A stretch of DNA of 64,000 nucleotides from Lentibacillus saliphilus (GCF_019093865.1 NZ_JABJXD010000002.1:186001-250000), one strand, 5' to 3'. Counted from the stretch's first letter, positions 50,533 through 61,199 are shown. Notes: generated by a model not told the origin, from the letters alone. Program-made: numbers and translations.

Positions 50533-51156
50533 TTAAAATACCGATATGCCTTCAAGCAATAGCACGCGTGCAGGTGATGCGTCGGTGCCTTCTATACGGA
50601 GCGGTGCTGCGACCATAAAGTATTCACCTTCATCAACTGCTGCAAGTCTTAAACCTTCAATGATAATAACATCGCGCTGGAATAAAGCACGGTGGGTCGG
50701 ATGTCCAGGTTGACTCCGCTCAATGCCGAGTGCATCAACTCCAACGCCTTTTATACCAACCTCCGCCAAGTAAGCAGCTGCATCTTCAGCTAAAAAAATA
50801 AAATTTAAGTCAAACTCATCGACTAAGGAGTTTTTGGTTTTGAATAAAATGAAATCGCCTCGCTCAATTCCGAAGCCATCGATATCATCTTTCGTTATTC
50901 GATCCTCAATATGTGTCATGTCATACAATTTCACCTTGCCAACAAGACGTTCGATGTTAATGGATTCAAATGTCTTCCCGTTGTTCACCATATGCAGTGG
51001 TGCATCAACATGCGTTCCGCTATGCAAGTCCATGGAAATACGTGATTCAGTTACATGGCCATTGGTAACCGTTTCGATTTGAGGCTGCTTTTCCGGTTTA
51101 TTTTTATAAACGGGCATTCCTTCATAAATCGGTGCTGAAATATCATATACATTCAT
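50533..51156 (-). CDS. Cyclase-family metal-dependent hydrolase (kynurenine formamidase-like)
   Basis: 207 residues. The zinc motif HSGTHVDAPLHM and the following Asp/His/Glu set (SQPGHPTHRAL; IIEGLRL) identify the cyclase/KynB family. Members hydrolyse N-formylkynurenine, isatin or related amides. No tryptophan-degradation gene is nearby, so a KynB role is not supported by context. ATG with GGAGTG on this strand. Confidence 0.85.
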   Translation of the reverse strand: MNVYDISAPIYEGMPVYKNKPEKQPQIETVTNGHVTESRISMDLHSGTHVDAPLHMVNNGKTFESINIERLVGKVKLYDMTHIEDRITKDDIDGFGIERGDFILFKTKNSLVDEFDLNFIFLAEDAAAYLAEVGIKGVGVDALGIERSQPGHPTHRALFQRDVIIIEGLRLAAVDEGEYFMVAAPLRIEGTDASPARVLLLEGISVF

Positions 51157-51326
51157 TCATCATACACTCCTCAAATGATCATTATCTTGGTGTTCTATCG
51201 TCTAGTAGTTGTTCTCTCAAATTGGTTTCTAATTGACAAGCTCTTAATCGTTATCGACCAATGAACCAATCATATTATATGTTAATGCCATCTATTTCAA
51301 ACGAGAACAGTTGCATCCGGCAAAGC

Positions 51327-52817
51327 CTACTTCTCGTTCTTACCGGTTACGTGCCACCAATGAAACCCATCCTCCTCAAGCAATCGTTCTGCTGCATCAG
51401 GTCCCATTGAGCCAGCTGAATAATTTGGAAAATCTACAGTCTGGTTCTTCCAAGCTTGAGATATGGAGTCAATGAAGGCCCATGACAGTGCAACTTCATC
51501 CCAGTGTGTGAAGTTCGTTGCATCGCCTAGCATGCAGTCATATAAGAGCTTTTCATAAGCTTCTGGTGTATTAATCGCATTATCGGCATCATGCGTATAA
51601 GCGAGCTGAATCGGTTTTGATTCGGGCTTTGTACCTGGTTTTTTTGCATTTAAATGAAGCGTCACGCCTTCATCCGGATGAATCGTAATGACGAGCAGAT
51701 TCGGCTGTTTTTTTGCGCCGTTTGCATGGTATAAATTCATTGGAATGTCTTTAAATTCAACGACAATTTTTGTGACTTTCGCTTTCATACGTTTGCCTGT
51801 TCGTATATAAAATGGCACACCAGCCCAGCGATAGTTATCGATCATCAGCTTGGCAGCAACAAATGTCTCTGTATTCGACGCTTCGCCAAGTTCTTCCGCA
51901 TAGCCGGGAACCTCTCGATCATTCATTTCACCGGCACCGTATTGTCCTCGAACAAAATAATCGTCTACTTGTTCAGGCTTCACAGGTCTGAGTGCTCGTA
52001 AAACCTTTACTTTCTCAGAACGAATCTCATCTGTCGTTAATTTTATTGGCGGCTCCATTGCAAGCAACGCAATCATTTGGAGCATATGGTTTTGGACCAT
52101 ATCACGAACGGCGCCTGCCTGATCGTAATAACGTGCCCGTTCCTCCACGCCGACGGTTTCACTGGAGGTGACTTGAATGTTTGCAATAAAACGGTTGTTC
52201 CACAAATGCTCAAAAATTCCGTTGGCAAAGCGAATGACTTCAATATTTTGCACCATTTCTTTACCTAAGTAATGGTCAATTCGGTAGATTTGTTCCTCAT
52301 TGAACGCTGCGCGAATGTCTTCATTAAGTGCAATTGCTGATTTTAAATCGTGCCCAAACGGCTTCTCGATAACAAGTCGCGTCCAACCAGGCGATTCCTT
52401 TAAATCATGTGCTTGTAAATTTTCCGCGATGGTCCCAAAAAATTCTGGAGCCATAGCGAGATAAAACATCCGATTACCCTCTGTCTTGTAGGTCGCTTCC
52501 AGCTGACCTAAGAGGTGATTGAGATTTTGGTATGAAGTCGTATCTGTTACATCAAACGGTTGATAGAAGAAGTGTGATGTGAAACGATCACAAACGTCTT
52601 CAGGAGAACCAGCTTCGACGATGGATTCACACACCTTCTCACGAAACATATCATTCGTCCATTGACGTCGTGCAACACCGACGACTGCAAAATCGTTTCC
52701 AATTCTTCCGTTCTGATAAAGCTGATAAATAGAAGGGAACAACTTGCGTTTTGCCAAATCGCCAGTTGCTCCGAATATAACAATAATCGCTTTAGGTAGT
52801 TGATCGTGATTGTCCAT
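51327..52817 (-). CDS. zwf: Glucose-6-phosphate dehydrogenase
   Basis: 496 residues. NADP-binding IFGATGDLAKRKLFPSIY (about 14-31), active-site RIDHYLGKEMVQNI, and YIRTGKRM near the C-terminus. First enzyme of the oxidative pentose phosphate pathway. Start ATG 52817 is chosen because GTGGGG stands upstream of it; the ATG 24 bp earlier has no site. Confidence 0.97.
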   Translation of the reverse strand: MDNHDQLPKAIIVIFGATGDLAKRKLFPSIYQLYQNGRIGNDFAVVGVARRQWTNDMFREKVCESIVEAGSPEDVCDRFTSHFFYQPFDVTDTTSYQNLNHLLGQLEATYKTEGNRMFYLAMAPEFFGTIAENLQAHDLKESPGWTRLVIEKPFGHDLKSAIALNEDIRAAFNEEQIYRIDHYLGKEMVQNIEVIRFANGIFEHLWNNRFIANIQVTSSETVGVEERARYYDQAGAVRDMVQNHMLQMIALLAMEPPIKLTTDEIRSEKVKVLRALRPVKPEQVDDYFVRGQYGAGEMNDREVPGYAEELGEASNTETFVAAKLMIDNYRWAGVPFYIRTGKRMKAKVTKIVVEFKDIPMNLYHANGAKKQPNLLVITIHPDEGVTLHLNAKKPGTKPESKPIQLAYTHDADNAINTPEAYEKLLYDCMLGDATNFTHWDEVALSWAFIDSISQAWKNQTVDFPNYSAGSMGPDAAERLLEEDGFHWWHVTGKNEK

Positions 52818-52988
52818 TAAATGTACCCCACTTTTTCTCATAAATAAATCCGTGTATCTGCTTCTATCATTTTAAGCCTTACATGCATGTAAAGCAAATA
52901 CAGTGATTTAAGGGGGAAGAGAACATACATTGATCTAATAAAAAGACGGAAAGCTTTAAAATATACAATCCAACCTAAGGGATTGATA

Positions 52989-54992
52989 CTAATTATGTTT
53001 ATCAACCTGTTCTAGCGCTTTGACAATATGTGCTTTTAAAGGTTCTGCAAGTGTCTTAGAATACAAAGTGCTAATATGATGTTGATCACGATAAACCAAA
53101 ACATTTCCAATAACAGAGTGACAAGTGTCGTCATCACAGAAATAGTCAGATAGATCGGCGAAATACACGTTTTTCAGTGGTTCTTTTAAATTTTCCCAAG
53201 GAGGTATATCAGATAACCCCTCAGATCTCGGCACTCCGCAAGCTTCGGGTCCGTGTAATTCGACGCACGTTGGGGTATCTTCTTTCATTCTAGGGTTGTC
53301 ACGAATAGCAAAGATTGTTGATATTCCTTCGAACTTTTTCCACATATCAAGATAACCCTGAGGTACATTCGGCTCACGATTAAGAGTAGCTGTTGTAAAA
53401 ATTAAATCAGGCGGATCAGTCATTAACGAGTTAACGACTTTTTCATTCCATTCCATACATGTATCTGACAAGTTCCCATTAAAATCATCATTGGAAAACC
53501 TGCATGCATCTTTATTATATACATCTATTTTTAAATTTAGGTCTTCTGCAAATTGTTCTAAAGCTGGAAACCAATGTCCAGAATGTGATCCGCCCACAAG
53601 AGCGATCGTATAGTCTGGATTTTCTGTTTCTCCATATGAACAAACTTTTAAGCCGCTTTTATCCATAGGCACAAAACAATCATCTTCGTAAAACGAAGGT
53701 AATGGGCTGTTTGCATTTATAGGCGATGCTATTGGTGTGATTTCAGCTGTGGCCTCGACCGATTCATCATACAGTACACGTGCACCTGGATAGTCAAGAA
53801 TATCAATTTGTTGTTGGAAAGCTTCTTGTGCTCTCTCGTGATATTGACTCCAAAATGTATTCATTGTTAAAAGGGGAATCATGAACAAGAGCAATATAAT
53901 GGCTAATTTTTTCTTTGATTCTTTTATAGATAACTTTCTAATTGGTGATTCTATAACTTTCGTTGAAACAAAAGATAATATGAACGTTAATAAAAGGATG
54001 ATTAGACCGTCACGAAATGAAACCTCGTCTACATTAAAGATAGCGTAATAGAAGATAAGTAGCGGCCAATGCCATAAATAAAAACCATATGAAATGCTAC
54101 CAAAGAATAAAAAAGGCTTAGATCCAACAAACCGTTTTACGTTAAACTGACTCACGTTTTCTGCTGCAATAATAATGAGGATTACACCTGTAGTTGGAAG
54201 TAGTGCAGCATACCCTGGGAATACAGTAGAGACAGGAAGTAGAATGCCTGTAAATAAAATGATTCCTAATCCGATCCAACCTATAACCGTATTTACCATC
54301 TTATTAAAAACCAAATATGGAATAGTAAGCGCTAAAATACCACCTAAGCTAAACTCCCACACCCGGGCAAATGTATCGAAATAAGCCCAAGGCTGATTCG
54401 TTGTAGTGATGTAAATAGAATAGGTAAGAGAAGCTACGAAAATAGAACCTAATACAGCTAAGAGAGTTTTGCGAAAAGGTGTTTTAAATAATTTTCGGGC
54501 TAATACAAATGTCAAGCTTATAATAAGGGGCCAAGTCACATAAAATTGACCTTGTATGGAAAGTGCCCAAAAATGTTGTAAAGGTGTTGCTGCGTTATTT
54601 TGAGCTAAATAATCAACAGCATTAGCTGCTAACTGCCAATTTTGAAAGTAAAAGGCCGATGCAAAAACCTCGGCGATAATTTGTTTCCATTGAGTTTGCG
54701 CTAAAAGGAAATACGAGAAAATAATAGAAAATATAAGAACGATAAAAGCTATTGGAAATAGGCGTCTCCCTAAACCTAATATATATTCAAAAAAGTGTAT
54801 TTTTCCTTGTTTTCCAATTCTTGATATCAATGATGTTGTAATTAAATACCCAGAAACGATAAAGAAGACATCTACTCCACCAGATACAGAACCTAGCCAT
54901 ATATGATAAATGGCGACTAATAATGCAGCTACTGCACGCACACCTTCTAATTCTGGACGAAATTTCTTTTCTGGTATGTTTAAATCTGACAT
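52989..54992 (-). CDS. OafA/YrhL-type membrane O-acyltransferase with SGNH domain
   Basis: 667 residues. Acyltransferase-3 domain with about ten helices (residues 10-365): FRPELEGVRAVAALLVAIYH with the catalytic His, GGVDVFFIVSGYLITTSLIS. Then an extracytoplasmic SGNH-like domain (about 450-660) with VGGSHSGHWFPALE (Ser-Gly) and a closing DQHHIST (D-x-x-H). It probably O-acetylates a surface polysaccharide or peptidoglycan. Next to the wall-polymer genes. AAGGAG site on this strand. Confidence 0.88.
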   Translation of the reverse strand: MSDLNIPEKKFRPELEGVRAVAALLVAIYHIWLGSVSGGVDVFFIVSGYLITTSLISRIGKQGKIHFFEYILGLGRRLFPIAFIVLIFSIIFSYFLLAQTQWKQIIAEVFASAFYFQNWQLAANAVDYLAQNNAATPLQHFWALSIQGQFYVTWPLIISLTFVLARKLFKTPFRKTLLAVLGSIFVASLTYSIYITTTNQPWAYFDTFARVWEFSLGGILALTIPYLVFNKMVNTVIGWIGLGIILFTGILLPVSTVFPGYAALLPTTGVILIIIAAENVSQFNVKRFVGSKPFLFFGSISYGFYLWHWPLLIFYYAIFNVDEVSFRDGLIILLLTFILSFVSTKVIESPIRKLSIKESKKKLAIILLLFMIPLLTMNTFWSQYHERAQEAFQQQIDILDYPGARVLYDESVEATAEITPIASPINANSPLPSFYEDDCFVPMDKSGLKVCSYGETENPDYTIALVGGSHSGHWFPALEQFAEDLNLKIDVYNKDACRFSNDDFNGNLSDTCMEWNEKVVNSLMTDPPDLIFTTATLNREPNVPQGYLDMWKKFEGISTIFAIRDNPRMKEDTPTCVELHGPEACGVPRSEGLSDIPPWENLKEPLKNVYFADLSDYFCDDDTCHSVIGNVLVYRDQHHISTLYSKTLAEPLKAHIVKALEQVDKHN

Positions 54993-55184
54993 ATTTAGAG
55001 CTCCTTTTCTTCTCTACAAATTGGTGGATTTTAGAAATTTATAGCTCATAATCCATATGTGTATCATGCAATATAGTGTTTTTTAAATCAACTATAAATA
55101 CATTAAAAAAATAAAATTAACATAAACTTTAATTCTATTCTGATTATCACTTTTTATTATTTGCCAAAAAATGGTACTTGTAAG

Positions 55185-55212
55185 TTGCATTCTATAAAAA
55201 CAAGGTTATAAT
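55185..55212 (+). promoter_or_regulatory. Candidate promoter of the second TagO/WecA gene
   Basis: TTGCAT (55185-55190) and TATAAT (55207-55212) with a 16-bp spacer, 117 bp before the gene. The 336-bp gap 54993-55328 is very AT-rich and otherwise holds nothing I can identify. Confidence 0.55.
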
Positions 55213-55328
55213 GATGAAAGAATGGTTATCATACTACTGTAACAAATAAGAATATTTCATTCAGTGAAACTCATTGATCTACTTTTCGTCTAATAACATA
55301 GTAGATTAATATATGGAGGACAATACAT

Positions 55329-56372
55329 ATGATGTATGTAGGTGCATTTGCTTTGTGTTTCATCGTTTCGGTGCTGTTAACGCCTTTGGTTAAGAAGTTT
55401 GCAATTAAAATTGGGGCGGTTGATTATCCGAACGGACGTAAGATTCATCAAGGACTCATGCCCCGTTTAGGTGGTTTGGCTATAGTTGGTACGTTTATGC
55501 TAGGTTTCATGATTTTTAGACCTGATTTACCTTGGGTATGGCCAGTGATAGTTGGTGGCTTTATAATAGCCTCTGTTGGTTTTTTGGATGATCGGTATGA
55601 TGTGTCTCCGAAATTCAAACTGGTAGGTCAAATCGTGGCTGCTAGCATAGCTGTATTTGGAGGCGTACAAATTGATTTTATTACAATGCCTTCTGGTAAT
55701 GAGATACAGTTCGGTTATTTCGCGATACCACTAACGATAATATGGATAGTCGGTATTACAAATGCGATTAATTTAATTGACGGTTTAGATGGCCTTGCAG
55801 CAGGTGTGTCAACGATCGTATTAATGACGATATCTGGTCTCGCTGTATCAATGGGAGCGCCATTAATTGCTTTGATGGGTTTACTCTTGTTAGGAAGCAC
55901 CTTAGGATTTTTGTTGTATAATTTTTATCCTGCCAAAATTTTTATGGGAGATACAGGATCTTTATTCCTTGGCTATATGATTGCGGTTCTGTCTGTTGCA
56001 GGACTGTTTAAAAATGTAGCGATCTTCTCTCTCGCCATTCCAGTGCTAATTTTAGCAATACCAATTTTAGATACGTTCTTAGCGATTATACGCCGGTTTG
56101 TTAACAAGCAGCCTTTAACAGCGCCTGATAAACTACATTTACATCATTGTCTAATTAACATGGGTTACTCACATCGACAAACGGTTATATTAATTTATGG
56201 TATGAGTGGCTTTTTTAGTGTTGCAGCTATTGTACTTACCCGTGCAACATTATGGGGATCAACGTTATTGATTATTGGGCTATTAATACTTGTTGAATTA
56301 TTTATTGAGTTGGCTGGGATTATTAGTTATAAATATCGCCCCCTTTTAAATTTATTTGACAAAAGCAGATAA
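55329..56372 (+). CDS. wecA: Undecaprenyl-phosphate GlcNAc-1-phosphate transferase (TagO/WecA family), paralogue 2
   Basis: 347 residues, about eleven helices. Motifs VGFLDDRYDV, NAINLIDGLDGLAAG, NFYPAKIFMGDTGSLFLGY and KLHLHHCLIN are all kept. Clearly homologous to the protein at 47366 (identical NAINLIDGLDGLA core). Its location before the UDP-ManNAc dehydrogenase and WecG/TagA-type transferase suggests it primes that polymer. GGAGGA site; ATG at 55329 or 55332. Confidence 0.88.
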   Translation: MMYVGAFALCFIVSVLLTPLVKKFAIKIGAVDYPNGRKIHQGLMPRLGGLAIVGTFMLGFMIFRPDLPWVWPVIVGGFIIASVGFLDDRYDVSPKFKLVGQIVAASIAVFGGVQIDFITMPSGNEIQFGYFAIPLTIIWIVGITNAINLIDGLDGLAAGVSTIVLMTISGLAVSMGAPLIALMGLLLLGSTLGFLLYNFYPAKIFMGDTGSLFLGYMIAVLSVAGLFKNVAIFSLAIPVLILAIPILDTFLAIIRRFVNKQPLTAPDKLHLHHCLINMGYSHRQTVILIYGMSGFFSVAAIVLTRATLWGSTLLIIGLLILVELFIELAGIISYKYRPLLNLFDKSR

Positions 56373-56383
56373 ATCCCTGTATG

Positions 56384-56425
56384 AAACAAAAGAGTGAGTT
56401 CAACTTTGAACTCACTCTTTTGTTT
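56384..56425 (+). terminator. Strong intrinsic terminator after wecA
   Basis: Perfect 20-bp inverted repeat (56384-56403 with 56406-56425), A-rich left and T-rich right arm. Confidence 0.92.
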
Positions 56426-56568
56426 ACATCGTTTTTATTTACATTAATATTGTATAATATTTACATTAAACTCATTAGAAAAGGTTGTCTAATAATTAAA
56501 AATCAATTAATATAAGTGAATAACATATTTTTACATTTATCATCAAAATACAGATAAGGGGTTTCTCT

Positions 56569-57861
56569 ATGGAAGATATTTGCGTGATAGGGTTAGGGTA
56601 CATCGGACTGCCGACATCAGGACATTTATCTAGCAAAGGGTATAACGTTTTAGGTGTAGATACGAATAGGGATATCATTGAGGCACTTAAGAATGGTCAT
56701 GTACTTATTGAAGAACCTGATTTAAAGACGTTGATTAAAGATTCAATTCATCGGGGCAAGTTATCATTCTCTCTCGAACCGCAAAAATCAGATGCGTTTA
56801 TTATTGCTGTACCGACGCCGATATTCGAGAATCATACGGCTAACCTAGATTATGTTAAACAAGCGATCAGAAATATTCTTCCATACCTTGAGAAAGGTAA
56901 TTTAATTATTGTGGAATCGACAATTCCACCGCGAACGATTGATGATGTTGTCGTACCACTTCTTCAAGAAGGCGGTTTTTCACCTCAACTTGATGAAGTA
57001 TTCGTGGCCCATTGTCCTGAAAGGGTCATACCAGGGCGGATTCTCGTTGAATTAAATGAAAATACGCGCGTCGTAGGTGGCTACACAGAACAAGCTACGC
57101 GTAAGGCTGCTAATTTATATCGAGACGTGATTCAAGGCGATGTCTATGAAACGAGTGCTGTAACAGCCGAGATGGTAAAGCTTATGGAAAATACGTATCG
57201 AGATGTCAATATTGCTCTCGCAAATGAATTAGCAAAGATCAGTCACCATTTAGGTGTAAATGCACATGACGTTGTCGAACTCGCGAATATGCATCCGCGT
57301 GTGAACTTGCATCAGCCGGGGCCGGGTGTTGGAGGACATTGTATCTCAGTAGATCCATATTTCATTATAGAAAAAGCCCAAGACTTATCTCCATTAATGC
57401 AAACGGCACGCAAGGTCAATTTGTCAATGCCTGATTTTGTCGTGGAGCAGATAGAGAATATGATTCATAAGAATAAACAGTCAACGATTTCAGTATTGGG
57501 ACTAACATATAAAGGCAATACAGATGATTTGCGTGAGAGCCCAGCATTGATTATTGTAGATAAATTGATTTCCAAAGGCTATCACGTTAAATGTCATGAT
57601 CCACATGTGAAGCAGAATATGACAGATTTAGACTTATTTTCATTAGAAGAAAGTTTGACTGGAGCAGATATCGCCGTCATTTTAGCTGATCATAATGCGT
57701 TTAAACGTATAGAATCAAGTATCTTCACAAAACATATGGGTACCCCGACAATTTTTGATACAAAAAGCTGTTTACAAGAGCTTAATGGGGTAAAGCTGTA
57801 TCAAATTGGTGATTTAAGTGAATATAGTGATTCAAAATACATTAATCGGGTGAGTTCATGA
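56569..57861 (+). CDS. wecC: UDP-N-acetyl-D-mannosamine dehydrogenase (WecC-like)
   Basis: 430 residues. N-terminal Rossmann motif CVIGLGYIGLPTSGHLSSKG, central PGPGVGGHCISVDPYFI with the catalytic Cys, and C-terminal UDP-binding VLGLTYKGNTDDLRESPAL. The HPRVNLHQPGPGVGG context fits the UDP-ManNAc rather than the UDP-Glc subgroup. Oxidises UDP-ManNAc to UDP-ManNAcA. It overlaps the next gene by 4 bp. The 2-epimerase (WecB/MnaA) is not in this window. Confidence 0.85.
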   Translation: MEDICVIGLGYIGLPTSGHLSSKGYNVLGVDTNRDIIEALKNGHVLIEEPDLKTLIKDSIHRGKLSFSLEPQKSDAFIIAVPTPIFENHTANLDYVKQAIRNILPYLEKGNLIIVESTIPPRTIDDVVVPLLQEGGFSPQLDEVFVAHCPERVIPGRILVELNENTRVVGGYTEQATRKAANLYRDVIQGDVYETSAVTAEMVKLMENTYRDVNIALANELAKISHHLGVNAHDVVELANMHPRVNLHQPGPGVGGHCISVDPYFIIEKAQDLSPLMQTARKVNLSMPDFVVEQIENMIHKNKQSTISVLGLTYKGNTDDLRESPALIIVDKLISKGYHVKCHDPHVKQNMTDLDLFSLEESLTGADIAVILADHNAFKRIESSIFTKHMGTPTIFDTKSCLQELNGVKLYQIGDLSEYSDSKYINRVSS

Positions 57862-58568
57862 AAGAAAGCTATCTAGGGGTAGATGTTTGTAATCATTCAT
57901 ATGTTTCTTTAACACATTTAATAAAAGATGATATTGATCGTAACAGACAATCGTGCATCGTTGCTGTTAATCCTGAGAAAGTTTTAAAAGCTCAAGCGGA
58001 TGATAATTTACGTCAATTACTTAATCAAGCGACATACCAAATCCCTGATGGTGTAGGGATTCTAATCGCATCAAAATTCAAAAAAGGATTAATTAAGGAA
58101 AGAGTCACAGGGATTGACATGCTTTTGGCACTCTGCGAAATGGCAGAGAAGCATGATAAAACGGTTTTTTTGTATGGTGCTAAACCAGGTGTGGGAGAAA
58201 AAGCGCGAGAAAATTTGCTGAAGACATTTCCGAGTTTGCGCGTTGTAGGGGTCATGGATGGTTATGAAAAGAATCATCAAAAAATATTAGATACCATTAA
58301 TCTTGCCAAACCAGATATTCTTTTTGTTGGATTAGGCAGTCCACGACAAGAATACTGGATTTTGGAGAACATGCCTCAATTGAACGTTCGTATATTCCAA
58401 GGGGTGGGGGGCTCATTTGATGTGTTGTCTGGTAACATTAAAAGAGCACCACGCTTCTTTCGAAAAAGTGGCTTAGAATGGTTGTATCGATTAGGGAAAG
58501 AGCCCTATCGGATCAAGCGTCAACTTAAGCTGCCATTATTTTTATTCAAGGTTTTGACAAAAGGATAG
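57858..58568 (+). CDS. TagA/WecG-family N-acetylmannosaminyl(uronic acid) transferase
   Basis: 236 residues, GT26 fold. Motifs AVNPEKVLKA, PDGVGILIASK, RVTGIDMLLALCE and FVGLGSPRQEYWI. TagA adds ManNAc, and WecG adds ManNAcA, to GlcNAc-PP-undecaprenol. The coupled dehydrogenase gene favours ManNAcA as the donor sugar here (inference). ATGA overlap with the dehydrogenase indicates one transcript. Confidence 0.88.
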   Translation: MKESYLGVDVCNHSYVSLTHLIKDDIDRNRQSCIVAVNPEKVLKAQADDNLRQLLNQATYQIPDGVGILIASKFKKGLIKERVTGIDMLLALCEMAEKHDKTVFLYGAKPGVGEKARENLLKTFPSLRVVGVMDGYEKNHQKILDTINLAKPDILFVGLGSPRQEYWILENMPQLNVRIFQGVGGSFDVLSGNIKRAPRFFRKSGLEWLYRLGKEPYRIKRQLKLPLFLFKVLTKG

Positions 58569-58736
58569 CAGCATGATCTCTTGTGCGATATTCGTTGATT
58601 AAATAGAACTTATATTTTTTTAGCTGATTTTTTCTGAAATTATTAAATTAAAAAACAGTGCAGATATAGAAGTCTCTTTAAGCTTGATAGCCTCATAGAT
58701 AAATAGACGATAAGAGTTGAAGGAGGAAATAAGTTT

Positions 58737-61160
58737 ATGACGTTCTCTCAGCCCTTGGTGAAAAAAGTGTTATATTTTGCGACGACGTATATTTTAGCTA
58801 TGTTAATGCTTGCTTCACATCATAGTTATGCAGAAGATAAGACAGAATTTTTCTTTAAACAAGGTACTCATGATAAGCAGTTGACCGAAGATAAAACAGT
58901 CGCTGTATCTAACGCTTCTCCAAATTCAAAACTCTCAATCAAGCAAAGTGGGCGAGAGGTTTTCGCCAAACATTTGCAGTTGGTTCACGTTACGCACATA
59001 AAGACAATGGTTATAGATACACAAGAATATGCGGTTGTTGTTTATCGCCACTCTGGTTCTTCAAATGCGATTCAGTTTGATGTTTTAAAATTAACCAAAT
59101 CTGGTGTAGAACTGCTCTATTCATCAAGTGCTTATGAGCGTGCACAAATTGATCTAGACAACCGTATCATTTCCATTAAATATCCGGAGTATGCAAGCAA
59201 TGATGCTATGACAGAGCCATCAAAATTAGTGAGTCAGGATTTTACGATCACACATGATGGTATACAAATTGGTAAAGAAGTTACTGAGCCTGCTAAAATT
59301 GCTCAACCGCATTTTAGAAATCAACTCATGTCCATCAATGAGGATAATCCAACATATTCAGAAGTGAATAGAATTTTAACTGAAGAAGCTATAAAGGCAG
59401 GTATTTCACCAGAAATTTTGAAAGCTATTGCATCGCAGGAGAGCAGCTGGGAACAGTACTGGACAACCGTTCCTGAGCCAATTAAGCGCTGTGAAAAGGA
59501 TGAAAATAGAGGAACACTTGCATATGACGGTACCAAGGTGAAGCTTGGCTATGATTGTATTGGTGTTGGCATTATGCAAATTTCTAATCATATGTACATG
59601 ACAGAAGGTCCAGAAAAAGAAGCGTATATTGATCGCCTTAAAACAGATATGCGTTTTAACATTCAAGAAGGAATCAAAATCTTAAAGCAAAAGTGGAACT
59701 ACGGCCAAACGGGTCTGATTCCGACTGTCAACGACAACGATCCGATGGTCATTGAAAATTGGTATTTCGCAATTATGGCTTATAACGGATTACTACCGCG
59801 TAATAATCCGTTGGAGAAGCCGTATGATGCTTATCAAGAACGTGTATTCAAACGGATGAAAGATTACAGTTTAATAGATTTAACGCCGTTTCCAACTCAT
59901 ACATTAAACCCTTATGTGCGTGAGGATGGCATTCTTTTGTTTGAAAATGATAATGTGACGATAAATGGTCCCGTTCATCTGTCTAGTCAGTCTCTTAAAA
60001 CGGGTGATACAGCTTATGTAACAGTAAACGGTTTAAGACTAAGAAATGGTCCAGGTGGCGACGTCGTTGGTTCGATCGCTAAGGGAACTCAAGTAACCGT
60101 TACAGGTCAATATGCTGGAAACAATTCACGAACGAGTCAATATTTATGGTTCCCAATTCAAACAGATGATGGGCGAACAGGTTGGGTCGCGTCAAGCTAT
60201 TTAGACAGAAATGACTATATAAAATCCTATTCATTAGAAGGGAAAACGCGGTACAACACAGCTGTTAGCGTTGCGAATCATGGCTGGCATATGGATCAAC
60301 CTGATTCGATTATAATAGGGCGTGGGGATTTGCCAATAGATTCATTGACTGGTAGTGTTCTTGCTTCGAGCTTTACGTCTCCATTGTTATTAACGCAAAA
60401 AGACAAGTTAACTGCTTCTACAGCGAAAGAAATTGCGCGTTTACATCCAGGAAATATTTTCCTTCTTGGCGGAGAAAAAGGGGCGATTTCAGCTGATGTT
60501 GAACTTGAGCTGGAAGAAAGGTTTGGGCAGGAAGCAAATATAATTAGAATTGCCGGTAAAACAAGATATGAGACCGCCTATCATATTGCTGAAAAAGTGA
60601 TGGAAAAGAGTAAGGCTAAAGAAATTTTTATTACAACCGGTGATGAAACATCATCAGATCCATTAGCAATTGCACCGTATGCCGGTGAAAATAAGACACC
60701 AATTTTATTAACTAGAAAAGATAAACTGAATGACCATATTAAAACGTTTATCCGTGATCATAATATTTCGAAGGCGACCATTATTGGAGGGGCGCGTCCG
60801 GTCTCTGAAGCGGTTGAAACGGAGTTGAGATCTATACTTGGCCACAACAACGTTGACCGGATAAAAGGGGCAACGAGATATGAAACAAATATGGCCATAG
60901 TGGACAAGTACTATAATCTTCAGGACACTAGTAATTTATTAATCGCTCAAGGTCTTAATACTATTGATGCTCTAGCTGGTGCTCCATATGCGTCTAAGCT
61001 TATGTCACCGATCATTTTGACACGAACGAATTCAGTTCCAACTGAAATTGAACAATTGCTAATAAACAAGGTCAAAGCTAAGCCAAATTTATATTTTTTA
61101 GGTGGATCAATGGCGATTGCAGATGATACGAGGCGTCAGTTTATTCGCTTGGTTGAATAG
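58737..61160 (+). CDS. Secreted wall protein: SLT-like lysozyme domain, SH3 domain, three CWB2 repeats
   Basis: 807 residues. Signal peptide (cleavage about SYA-32), a beta-rich N-terminal region, an SLT/goose-lysozyme-like domain (about 212-375) with catalytic Glu235 in IASQESSWEQYW and GIMQIS, a bacterial SH3 domain (about 425-491, NGLRLRNGPGG), then three CWB2 (PF04122) repeats beginning EGKTRYNTA (501), AGKTRYETA (about 598) and KGATRYETN (about 697). CWB2 repeats anchor proteins to anionic wall polymers. Likely a wall-bound peptidoglycan hydrolase held by the polymer made next door. AAGGAGG site. Confidence 0.9.
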   Translation: MTFSQPLVKKVLYFATTYILAMLMLASHHSYAEDKTEFFFKQGTHDKQLTEDKTVAVSNASPNSKLSIKQSGREVFAKHLQLVHVTHIKTMVIDTQEYAVVVYRHSGSSNAIQFDVLKLTKSGVELLYSSSAYERAQIDLDNRIISIKYPEYASNDAMTEPSKLVSQDFTITHDGIQIGKEVTEPAKIAQPHFRNQLMSINEDNPTYSEVNRILTEEAIKAGISPEILKAIASQESSWEQYWTTVPEPIKRCEKDENRGTLAYDGTKVKLGYDCIGVGIMQISNHMYMTEGPEKEAYIDRLKTDMRFNIQEGIKILKQKWNYGQTGLIPTVNDNDPMVIENWYFAIMAYNGLLPRNNPLEKPYDAYQERVFKRMKDYSLIDLTPFPTHTLNPYVREDGILLFENDNVTINGPVHLSSQSLKTGDTAYVTVNGLRLRNGPGGDVVGSIAKGTQVTVTGQYAGNNSRTSQYLWFPIQTDDGRTGWVASSYLDRNDYIKSYSLEGKTRYNTAVSVANHGWHMDQPDSIIIGRGDLPIDSLTGSVLASSFTSPLLLTQKDKLTASTAKEIARLHPGNIFLLGGEKGAISADVELELEERFGQEANIIRIAGKTRYETAYHIAEKVMEKSKAKEIFITTGDETSSDPLAIAPYAGENKTPILLTRKDKLNDHIKTFIRDHNISKATIIGGARPVSEAVETELRSILGHNNVDRIKGATRYETNMAIVDKYYNLQDTSNLLIAQGLNTIDALAGAPYASKLMSPIILTRTNSVPTEIEQLLINKVKAKPNLYFLGGSMAIADDTRRQFIRLVE

Positions 61161-61199
61161 ACTATGACACTACTATTAAAGGATTAGGATGAATAAACG

